Part shown: positions 14,368-21,707 of the stretch, one piece after another
Layout: each line of letters opens with the position of its first letter
Numbering within the stretch: position 1 is the stretch's first letter
Source of the DNA: Fimenecus sp964527585
GTDB lineage: Bacteria; Bacillota; Clostridia; Oscillospirales; Acutalibacteraceae
Reading direction: 5' to 3'
Length of the DNA stretch: 31,103 nt
Assembly (NCBI GenBank): GCA_964527585.1
Contig: CAZGPE010000018.1
Location: 1 to 31,103, forward strand
Position numbers and translations under genes: made by a program
The notes under the pieces: generated by a model
Databases searched by the model: none
What the model was told of the DNA's origin: nothing
The model's input: the letters and a program-made list of their open reading frames with translations, nothing else

Positions 14368-17300
14368 ATGTTTTTGAAGGCACTGGAGATGCAGGGATTT
14401 AAGTCGTTCCCTGATAAAACGGTACTTGAATTTAATAAAGGTATCACCGCCGTAGTCGGCCCTAACGGAAGCGGTAAGAGTAATATCTCCGATGCGGTGC
14501 GTTGGGTTCTCGGTGAGCAGTCGACGAAAAATTTGCGTGGATCGAAAATGGAAGATGTCATTTTCGACGGAACGGACATCAGAAAGGCGAAAGGCTTTGC
14601 CGAGGTAACGCTGCGCCTTGATAATAAAGACAGAGCGCTTAACAGCGATAATGACGAAGTTTCCGTTACAAGAAGATATTTCCGTTCCGGTGAGAGCGAA
14701 TATCTTATAAACGGAGAAACCTCAAGACTTCGTGATATAAACGAACTCTTTATGGATACCGGACTCGGAAGAGACGGATATTCAATTGTCGGACAGGGAA
14801 AAATAGCGGATATGGTTTCCTCTAAAACCGGCGAGAGAAGAGATATGCTTGAAGAGGCTGCGGGTATTTCTCATTTCCGTTACAGGCGTGCCGATGCTAC
14901 AAAAAGGCTGAAGCAGGCGGAAGAAAATCTTGTAAGACTTCGTGATATTCTTACCGAACTCGAATCGAGAATCGGTCCGTTAAAAACGCAAAGCGAAAAA
15001 GCGCAGAAATTTATTGTTCTTGCCGAAGAGAGAAAAGAACTCGAAATAGGCATTTGGCTTAATACGATTGACAGAACAAACGAAAGACTGCGTGAGCAGG
15101 ATCATAAGATTTCGACTTCCGAAGTTAACTACAAACAGTCGGAAGAAGAACTTGTTTCAATTGAACAAAAAATCGACTGTGCGGCTGAAGAAATAAAAAA
15201 TATAAATATTAAAATCGAAGAAATCAGAGCGGCTTCTTCTGTTTCGGATGAGCAAATTTCGGCACTTGAGACTCAACTCAAGGTTGAAGAAAACTCTATT
15301 GCTCATAATAATGAAACCATAGAACGCCTTGAGAAAGACAAATTGGAAGAAAACGAAACCGAATTGCATCTTGACGAAAGAATCAGGCAGGCCGCCGAAA
15401 ACATAGAAAAAGCGAAAACGCAACTTGCCGATGTCGAACGGGAAATGTCCGAACTGACAAAGCAGGATGAACTTTTCAAAAACGATAACGAAGCGTTTTC
15501 GGATAAAGTACAAATCCTTTCCGGTGAAATATCCGCTCTTTCGGTAGAACTTGCCGATAACAGAGTAATCAGCGAAACGGCAAACTCTTCAATCGAAGAG
15601 ATAAATAATCGCATAAGGACGATTGATGCTTCCCTCGGCGGACGGCAGGAAAACTATCTTAAATATAAAAATGCGGTTGAATGTGCGAAAGTTAATTTTG
15701 AAAAATGCGAAGAGGAAATCCGTTCGATAAACAATTCTATCGACGGATATACGCTTCGTTTCGAGTCGAGAGGTAAGAAAGCGTCGGATTGTGAAAATAT
15801 TCTTGCGGAAAAAGAGCGTGAATATCAAAAGACCGAAGACAGAATGAAAATTCTTACCGATCTCGAAAAAAATATGGAAGGCTACGGCGGAGCGATTAAG
15901 GCTGTTATTAAACAACAGCAAAGAGGAGCGCTCAGAGGTATTCTCGGTCCTCTTTCTCAATTGATAACGGTTAAGGAAAAATATTCGGTCGCAATCGAAA
16001 CCGCTCTCGGAGCAGCAGTACAGAATATTGTTACCGAAACGGAAAACGATGCTAAGAGAGCAATCAATTTCCTTAAAGATACCCGTTCTGGCAGGGCGAC
16101 ATTTTTGCCGGTTTCCGCAATTCACGGAAAAGTTCTTACCGAAAAAGGTCTTGATGATGAATTCGGATTTGTAAATATGGCTTGCGAACTTGTCGAGACG
16201 GATAAAAAATATTCCGAAATTATAAAATCCCTTCTCGGAAGAACCGTTGTTTGCGATGATATCGACTGTGCGGTAGCGATAGCGAAGAAATATACTTACA
16301 GATTCAAAATCGTTACCCTTGACGGTCAGGTTATCAATGCGGGCGGTAGTATGACAGGCGGTTCAAGAACTCAAAATTCGGGAATTCTCAGCCGTTCGAA
16401 TGAAATCGAAAAACTTTCAAAGACACTTTCTTCGATAAAGAACGAAATTCAGTCAATGCAAGCCGATTTCAAGCAACTTAGTGAAGATAAGGCCGCTGCG
16501 CTTGCGGATTTGGAAGGCGCACAGGGTGATTTGCTTCGTAAGAAAGAAGAAAAAATAAGGCTTGAAGGCGAACTTAAACTTGCCAATGAACAGCTTGATA
16601 CCGTTTCGGGCGGTGTTCGTGAACTTGCCGATGAAAAAGAAGTTCTTTCCCAAAGAATTGCGGCAATTACCGAAAATGCCGCAAATGCGGTTGTGCGCAT
16701 TGAACAGATTAACGCTCTTTTACCTGAGAAAGAAGCGGAACTTGAAAAACTTACCGGAGACAGAAATAATATAGGACAACTCAGAGAAGCGCTTTCCAAA
16801 AAGGCTTCCGAATTGAGTTTGCAGACGCTTTCTCTTAATAAAGATATTGAAACCAACACGGACACTCTGAGTCATCTTAATGCCCGTAAAGAAGGACATA
16901 CCGATAAGGCTACGGTTCTTGATGCCGAGATTTCACAGTTAAATTCAAAGAATGAGATTCTCAGGCAAAATATAGAGAACCTTTCTTTGAACATTGAAGA
17001 ATTGAAAAAAGGTTCAACGGCTTCAAGGAACGAAATAGATACTCTTATTTCGGCAAGAGACGGCTACGAAAAACAGCAAAGTGATTTGCGCTTGCTTGAG
17101 CGTTCAAAGACTGTTGAGAGAGAACAACTCGGCAACGAACTTGCAAGATTGGAAGAGAAAAAGGTTGCAATGCGTAAAGAGTACGATGAACTCAGCGCAA
17201 AACTTTACGACGAATATCAGCTTACACGCCGTGAAGCAGCGGCTCTCGAAATTAAAATCGACGATTATTCTCAGGCGTCCAAACGCCTTGCCGAACTTAA

Positions 17301-17937
17301 GGCGCAGATAAAATCGTTGGGTTCGGTAAATGTTTCGGCAATCGACGAGTACAAAGAAGTCTCGGAGCGTTACGAATTTATGTCAGCGCAGATTTCCGAT
17401 GTCGAGAAGTCCAAAAACGAACTTAACAAACTTATTTTCGATCTTACGGGTAAAATGGCTTCTCAGTTCAGAGAAAGTTTCAATAAGATAAACCAGCATT
17501 TCGGAGAAACTTTCTGCGAACTTTTCGGCGGAGGTAAAGCAGAACTGAGGCTTGAAAACGAACTTGACTTGCTTGAGTGCGATATTGAAATCAAAGTTCA
17601 GCCGCCGGGTAAAAATGTTAAAAACATCGACTTGCTTTCGGGCGGTGAGAAAGCGATTTCGGCAATTGCGCTTTTATTTGCGATTCTTAAAGTTACACCT
17701 GCTCCGTTTTGTATATTCGACGAAGTCGAAGCGGCGCTTGATGATGTAAATGTCGCAAGATATGCGAATTATGTCAGAAGAATGACTAAGAACACACAGT
17801 TTATTCTTATTTCTCACAGAAGAGGTACAATGGAAGAAGCCGATGTGCTTTACGGAGTTACGATGCAGGAAAAGGGCGTATCGAAACTTCTTGAACTGAA
17901 AACTGCCGAAATGGCTAAAAAACTCGGATTGGCATAA
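14368..17937 (+). CDS. smc: Chromosome partition protein SMC
   Basis: SMC is the ATPase of the condensin-like complex with ScpA and ScpB, which extrudes loops and helps separate chromosomes. The 1189-residue length is typical. Walker A G-P-N-G-S-G-K-S is at 31-38. Long coiled coils with Glu/Lys-rich heptads run from about 170 to 510 and 670 to 1010. The hinge lies between them and ends with A-G-G-S-M-T-G-G-S near 658-666. The ABC signature L-S-G-G-E is at 1090-1094 and Walker B ends with D1118-E1119. One base separates it from the radical SAM gene. ftsY follows after 19 bases, a common pairing in Firmicutes. Confidence 0.97.
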   Translation: MFLKALEMQGFKSFPDKTVLEFNKGITAVVGPNGSGKSNISDAVRWVLGEQSTKNLRGSKMEDVIFDGTDIRKAKGFAEVTLRLDNKDRALNSDNDEVSVTRRYFRSGESEYLINGETSRLRDINELFMDTGLGRDGYSIVGQGKIADMVSSKTGERRDMLEEAAGISHFRYRRADATKRLKQAEENLVRLRDILTELESRIGPLKTQSEKAQKFIVLAEERKELEIGIWLNTIDRTNERLREQDHKISTSEVNYKQSEEELVSIEQKIDCAAEEIKNINIKIEEIRAASSVSDEQISALETQLKVEENSIAHNNETIERLEKDKLEENETELHLDERIRQAAENIEKAKTQLADVEREMSELTKQDELFKNDNEAFSDKVQILSGEISALSVELADNRVISETANSSIEEINNRIRTIDASLGGRQENYLKYKNAVECAKVNFEKCEEEIRSINNSIDGYTLRFESRGKKASDCENILAEKEREYQKTEDRMKILTDLEKNMEGYGGAIKAVIKQQQRGALRGILGPLSQLITVKEKYSVAIETALGAAVQNIVTETENDAKRAINFLKDTRSGRATFLPVSAIHGKVLTEKGLDDEFGFVNMACELVETDKKYSEIIKSLLGRTVVCDDIDCAVAIAKKYTYRFKIVTLDGQVINAGGSMTGGSRTQNSGILSRSNEIEKLSKTLSSIKNEIQSMQADFKQLSEDKAAALADLEGAQGDLLRKKEEKIRLEGELKLANEQLDTVSGGVRELADEKEVLSQRIAAITENAANAVVRIEQINALLPEKEAELEKLTGDRNNIGQLREALSKKASELSLQTLSLNKDIETNTDTLSHLNARKEGHTDKATVLDAEISQLNSKNEILRQNIENLSLNIEELKKGSTASRNEIDTLISARDGYEKQQSDLRLLERSKTVEREQLGNELARLEEKKVAMRKEYDELSAKLYDEYQLTRREAAALEIKIDDYSQASKRLAELKAQIKSLGSVNVSAIDEYKEVSERYEFMSAQISDVEKSKNELNKLIFDLTGKMASQFRESFNKINQHFGETFCELFGGGKAELRLENELDLLECDIEIKVQPPGKNVKNIDLLSGGEKAISAIALLFAILKVTPAPFCIFDEVEAALDDVNVARYANYVRRMTKNTQFILISHRRGTMEEADVLYGVTMQEKGVSKLLELKTAEMAKKLGLA

Positions 17938-17956
17938 TGCCGAAAGGATATAACTT

Positions 17957-19234
17957 ATGGGTATTTTCAGTAAAATAAATTTCGGTCTTTCAAAGACCAG
18001 AAATAAAATGGCAGGTGCGATAGACGACTTGTTTGACAGCGCCGAAGAAATCACCGACGATCTTTATGCAGAACTTGAAGAAATTCTTGTTATGGCCGAT
18101 GTCGGAATGGTAACGGCGGTGCAAATAACCGAAACGCTCAAGAAAAATGCGGCGGATAAAAAACTCAAAACCGCCGATAAGATAAAAGAAGAAATGAAAA
18201 ATGTTGTTGCCGAGTTGCTTTACGGCGGAGAAGATATGGGCCTTATTACACAGCCGTCGGTAATTCTCGTAATCGGTGTTAACGGAGTCGGAAAAACAAC
18301 AACGATCGGTAAACTTGCCGCTATGTATAAAGCACAGGGCAAAAAAGTTTTGCTCGGTGCCGCCGATACATTCAGAGCAGCGGCAATTGATCAACTTCAA
18401 ATTTGGGCTGACCGTTCGGGTGTGGATATTGTGAAACACGCCGAGGGAGCCGATCCCGCAGCGGTTGTTTTCGATACGGTAAATGCAGCAAAAGCAAGAG
18501 ATACGGATATTGTAATAATTGATACCGCAGGCAGACTTCACAATAAGAAAAATCTTATGGATGAGCTTGCGAAAATATACAGAGTTATAGACCGTGAACT
18601 TCCGTATTCCGACCGTGAAGTTTTGCTTGTGCTTGATGCAACAACGGGACAGAACGCCGTTAATCAGGCAAAGGAATTCAAAGCGGTTGCCGATATTACC
18701 GGTATCGTTCTTACCAAACTTGACGGCACGGCAAGAGGCGGAGTAGTTCTTGCGATTAAAAACGAATTGGGTATTCCTGTTAAATTTATCGGTGTCGGAG
18801 AACAGATAGACGACTTACAACCGTTTAAGCCCGAAGCTTTTGCTGACGGACTATTCCGAGAGATTGAATACGAGGAAGATGAAAATGAAAGCGAAAAAAT
18901 TACTGAAAACATCTTGGGCGATATACGATCTGGTGTCGATGGATACGGCGACGGCGCAGATGAAACTCAATTCGAAAATAAAGAAGTTGCTTCATCCGAA
19001 AAAGGTGAAAGCACAGAAAATATCGACTCTCTCGCAGATAAAAGCGGAATTTCTCAATTACAGCAGGCAACGCAGATAGTTGATGAACTCGCAAGTGAAA
19101 TGCTTGATGAGATTTTGCCTCAGCAGAGTGAAGAAGAGCCTTCCGATGAAGATGAAATTTCTTCGCAAACCGAAGAAAAGAACGAAAAGAAAGAAAAGAG
19201 GGGTTTGTTTGGATTTTTTAATCGCCACTCATAA
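17957..19234 (+). CDS. ftsY: Signal recognition particle receptor FtsY with an acidic C-terminal tail
   Basis: FtsY docks signal recognition particle complexes at the membrane and hydrolyses GTP together with Ffh. The N domain (1-95) and G domain are complete: G-V-N-G-V-G-K-T-T-T (107-116), D-T-A-G-R, T-K-L-D and the closing F-K-P-E-A-F-A-D-G-L-F near 290-300. The N-terminus (MGIFSKINFGLSKTRNKM) is a basic amphipathic stretch as in Bacillus FtsY. Unusually, about 120 residues follow the G domain: an acidic, low-complexity tail (305-410) ending in KKEKRGLFGFFNRHS, which resembles the basic-aromatic membrane motif at the N-terminus of proteobacterial FtsY. At 425 residues it is about 100 longer than Bacillus FtsY. 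The last 26 bases overlap rdgB. Confidence 0.96.
   Translation: MGIFSKINFGLSKTRNKMAGAIDDLFDSAEEITDDLYAELEEILVMADVGMVTAVQITETLKKNAADKKLKTADKIKEEMKNVVAELLYGGEDMGLITQPSVILVIGVNGVGKTTTIGKLAAMYKAQGKKVLLGAADTFRAAAIDQLQIWADRSGVDIVKHAEGADPAAVVFDTVNAAKARDTDIVIIDTAGRLHNKKNLMDELAKIYRVIDRELPYSDREVLLVLDATTGQNAVNQAKEFKAVADITGIVLTKLDGTARGGVVLAIKNELGIPVKFIGVGEQIDDLQPFKPEAFADGLFREIEYEEDENESEKITENILGDIRSGVDGYGDGADETQFENKEVASSEKGESTENIDSLADKSGISQLQQATQIVDELASEMLDEILPQQSEEEPSDEDEISSQTEEKNEKKEKRGLFGFFNRHS
19197..19203 (+). promoter_or_regulatory. Ribosome binding site of rdgB inside the ftsY gene
   Basis: AGAGGGG at 19197-19203 lies five bases before a TTG at 19209. It also encodes the K-R-G of the FtsY C-terminal motif. 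It supports the TTG as the rdgB start over an ATG at 19236. Confidence 0.65.
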
Positions 19235-19796
19235 TATGAAAAAAAGAGCCGAACTTGAAAGAATACTTTCTCCTCTCGGTATTTCCGTAAAAACCGCCGA
19301 TGAAATCGGGATTGAATTGACCGATGTTGAGGAAACGGGAACAACATTCGAGGAAAATGCCCGTTTGAAAGCCGTATCGGGATGTAAAGAAAGCGGTATG
19401 CCGTGTATTGCGGACGATTCGGGACTTTCGGTTGATGCGCTTGACGGAGCGCCCGGAGTTTATTCGGCAAGATTTTCCGGAGAACACGGAAACGATGAAA
19501 AAAACAATGAAAAACTTCTCGAATGTCTGAAAGATATTCCGAGTGAAAAAAGAACGGCAAAATATGTTGCGTGCGTATGCTGTGTATTCCCCGACGGCAG
19601 AGAGTTTACCGTAAGAGGTGAATGTTGCGGAGTAATCGGATATGAGCGTAAGGGAAATAACGGCTTCGGATACGACCCGCTTTTCTATATAGGAAACAGA
19701 GCATTTGCCGAGTTTACTCCTGAAGAGAAAGACGAAGTCAGCCATAGAGGAAACGCACTTCGGCTTTTCGCAAAAGAAGTACAAAAATATATATAA
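19209..19796 (+). CDS. rdgB: XTP/dITP pyrophosphatase (RdgB/HAM1)
   Basis: RdgB hydrolyses non-canonical purine nucleotides (dITP, XTP) to monophosphates and so keeps them out of DNA. The 195-residue protein has the conserved start (F-L-I-A-T-H-N-M-K-K), the D-D-S-G-L-S-V-D-A-L metal and substrate loop, G-V-Y-S-A-R-F, and G-F-G-Y-D-P-L-F near the end. The frame is open back to 19080, but family homology begins at the TTG at 19209. The ATG at 19236 would cut off the nucleotide-binding T-H-N motif. The gene starts inside ftsY, overlapping 26 bases. yhbY follows after 12 bases. Confidence 0.92.
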   Translation: MDFLIATHNMKKRAELERILSPLGISVKTADEIGIELTDVEETGTTFEENARLKAVSGCKESGMPCIADDSGLSVDALDGAPGVYSARFSGEHGNDEKNNEKLLECLKDIPSEKRTAKYVACVCCVFPDGREFTVRGECCGVIGYERKGNNGFGYDPLFYIGNRAFAEFTPEEKDEVSHRGNALRLFAKEVQKYI

Positions 19797-19808
19797 AGGA
19801 ATTGGAAT

Positions 19809-20117
19809 ATGACAAGTAAAGAAAGAGCGGCATTGCGTTCTCAGGCGAATTCACTTGAAGCGCTTTTTCAGGTCGGAAAAGGCGGTATATCGGATACCCT
19901 TATCAAACAGACCGACGATGCCTTAACCGCAAGAGAACTTATAAAACTTAAAGTGCTTAGAGAAACCTGCCCGAATACACCGAGAGAGGTTGCGGAAGAA
20001 CTTGCACAAGCGACAAATTCGCAAGTTGTAGGTGTAATCGGCGGTGTAATGATTTTGTACAGATACAATAAAAAGTTGCACGAAAAGAAAAAGACCGTAA
20101 GAAGTAAAACAAAATGA
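19809..20117 (+). CDS. yhbY: YhbY-family RNA-binding protein (CRM domain)
   Basis: This 102-residue protein is a single CRM domain: an N-terminal helix pair (L-R-S-Q-A-N-S-L), the G-K-G-G-I-S-D loop (the usual family loop G-x-x-G), the L-I-K-L-K-V-L strand and the V-V-G-V-I-G-G-V strand before a basic tail. In Escherichia coli YhbY associates with 50S precursors, so a ribosome assembly role is likely. It corresponds to Bacillus YqeI, which also precedes nadD. It overlaps nadD by four bases. Confidence 0.92.
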   Translation: MTSKERAALRSQANSLEALFQVGKGGISDTLIKQTDDALTARELIKLKVLRETCPNTPREVAEELAQATNSQVVGVIGGVMILYRYNKKLHEKKKTVRSKTK

Positions 20118-20740
20118 AAATCGGAATTTTCGGCGGAACTTTTAATCCGCCGCATAAAGCCCATCTTCGCCTTGCGGAAGATTTCGCAAAAATACTCAAT
20201 CTCAAAAAGGTTTTGATAATTCCTGACAAAACACCGGTTCATAAGTCTTGTGAAGGTCTTGAGTCAAACGAAAACAGATTGCGTATGTGCGAACTGAATT
20301 TCAAATCGGAACTGTTTGAAGTCAGCCGAATTGAAACCGACAGAGAAACGGAAAGTTATACAGTATATACTTTACGGCAACTGAAAAAAATGTATCCTAA
20401 CGATGAGTTTTACCTTATAATCGGATCGGATATGTTTTTGATGTTCGACAAATGGTACGAGTATGAAGAAATACTGAAACTTTGTACTGTTTGCGTTGCT
20501 TCAAGAAGCGATGCGCAAAGTATCGGCACTTTGTGTGAATACTGTGAAAGTGTTCTCGGAAGAAAACCTATTAACTTGCAAGCCGACAAAATTGTTATTT
20601 CACCGACTGAACCGTTTGAAGCGAGTTCTTCGCTTGTCAGACAGATGTTGAAAAACGGTGAAAATACAGACAGATATTTATCGGCGGATGTCAGAAAATT
20701 TATTGAGGACAGAGAACTTTATGGATACTCAAAGAAATGA
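20114..20740 (+). CDS. nadD: Nicotinate-nucleotide adenylyltransferase
   Basis: NadD joins nicotinate mononucleotide and ATP to give deamido-NAD. The 208-residue protein begins with G-I-F-G-G-T-F-N-P-P-H-K-A-H: the nucleotidyltransferase H-x-x-H pair is H14 and H17, with Ala where the Gly of H-x-G-H is common. The middle has I-I-G-S-D-M and F-D-K-W, and the C-terminus has I-S-P-T-E-P-F-E-A-S-S-S-L-V-R, a longer form of the usual I-S-S-T-x-I-R phosphate loop. The ATG overlaps the yhbY stop (ATGA), and the end overlaps yqeK by 20 bases, so translation is probably coupled. Confidence 0.95.
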   Translation: MKIGIFGGTFNPPHKAHLRLAEDFAKILNLKKVLIIPDKTPVHKSCEGLESNENRLRMCELNFKSELFEVSRIETDRETESYTVYTLRQLKKMYPNDEFYLIIGSDMFLMFDKWYEYEEILKLCTVCVASRSDAQSIGTLCEYCESVLGRKPINLQADKIVISPTEPFEASSSLVRQMLKNGENTDRYLSADVRKFIEDRELYGYSKK

Positions 20741-21329
20741 AGAATTTCTCGGAGAAATAAAACAAAGATTATCACAATACAGATTTTATCATTCTCTTAA
20801 TGTTGCGCATGAAGCTAAACGCCTTGCGCTGAAATACGGAGCCGATTCCGAAAAAGCCTTTACGGCGGGACTTGTTCACGATATAATGAAAGATACTGAT
20901 TATGATATTCAAAAGAATATCATAGAAAAATATTCGCATAAGTTAAGCGAAGTCGAAGCGGCCAATCCGAAAATATGGCACGCAATGAGCGGCGAACTGT
21001 TTTTAAGATATGAACTCGGTTGTACCGATGAAGATATTTTGACGGCGGTGCGCTATCATACAACGGCAAGAGCGGGAATGACTCTTCTCGAAAAGGTGAT
21101 TTATGTTGCGGATTATACATCTGCCGACAGGGATTATCCCGATGTCGATGTCATAAGAGAAAAGGCTGAAATAAGTCTTGAAGATGCAATGCTTTACGGT
21201 TTGCAGTATACAATAAAAGAAAATGCCGCAATTGCATCCGTTCTTCATCCGGACAGTATTTCGGCATATAACGAAGTCGCAATTCTAAAAAAGAAAAATG
21301 CGGGAAAGGAAAAAGAAAATGCTCACTAA
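20721..21329 (+). CDS. yqeK: YqeK-family HD-domain Ap4A hydrolase
   Basis: YqeK proteins are HD-domain enzymes; family members cleave diadenosine tetraphosphate symmetrically to two ADP. Of the metal site, H24 (R-F-Y-H-S), the H53-D54 pair (G-L-V-H-D), a histidine in V-R-Y-H-T-T and a late Asp in Y-V-A-D-Y-T are visible. The frame is open upstream to 20658, but the ATG at 20721 matches the usual family start; GAGG at 20705-20708 is a rather distant ribosome binding site. It lies between nadD and rsfS as in Bacillus and overlaps both. Confidence 0.92.
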   Translation: MDTQRNEEFLGEIKQRLSQYRFYHSLNVAHEAKRLALKYGADSEKAFTAGLVHDIMKDTDYDIQKNIIEKYSHKLSEVEAANPKIWHAMSGELFLRYELGCTDEDILTAVRYHTTARAGMTLLEKVIYVADYTSADRDYPDVDVIREKAEISLEDAMLYGLQYTIKENAAIASVLHPDSISAYNEVAILKKKNAGKEKENAH

Positions 21330-21672
21330 AGAGATCCTTGAAAATGCAGTGAAAATATTAGACGATAAAAAGGCAATGGATATAACCGCTTTGGAAGTTA
21401 CCGATTTAACTTCGGTTGCGGATTACTTCGTTATTGTCAGCGGTACATCGTCTACTCATATTAAAGCGTTGGCCGAAGAACTTGAAGAAAAACTTTCTCA
21501 ACTCGGTCAGGAACCCGATCATGTCGAAGGAAGAACAACGGGATGGATTTTACTTGATTACGGTTCTGTTATCGTGCATATTTTCACGCCTTCAGATAGG
21601 GCGAATTTCAACCTTGAAAAACTGTGGGAAGATGCAAAAACGGTTGATGTTTCCCAATGGGTTATAGATTAA
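21319..21672 (+). CDS. rsfS: Ribosome silencing factor RsfS
   Basis: RsfS (Iojap family) binds L14 on the 50S subunit and blocks joining with 30S in starvation. The 117-residue protein has the family motifs D-I-T-A-L-E-V, D-Y-F-V-I-V-S-G-T-S, V-E-G-R-T-T-G-W-I-L-L-D-Y-G, V-I-V-H-I-F and the final L-E-K-L-W. The ATG at 21319, with AAAGGA eight bases before it, is chosen over an ATG at 21298. It overlaps yqeK by 11 bases. leuS follows after 35 bases with no terminator or T-box leader between. Confidence 0.93.
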   Translation: MLTKEILENAVKILDDKKAMDITALEVTDLTSVADYFVIVSGTSSTHIKALAEELEEKLSQLGQEPDHVEGRTTGWILLDYGSVIVHIFTPSDRANFNLEKLWEDAKTVDVSQWVID

Positions 21673-21707
21673 GAAGTTAATTATTACTTACCGACAGAGG
21701 TGCAATT

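Noticed and set aside
15157..15614. Minus-strand open frames opposite smc
   Set aside because: They are shadows of the coiled-coil codons, have no ribosome binding sites, and lie within a gene whose protein is clearly conserved.
19080..19208. Upstream extension of the rdgB frame
   Set aside because: The frame happens to be open, but the extension lies inside the ftsY tail, is Lys/Arg-rich and has no family match. Homology begins at the TTG at 19209.
21673..21707. Possible T-box leader before leuS
   Set aside because: The gap is only 35 bases, far too short for a T-box, and the genes upstream overlap as an operon.
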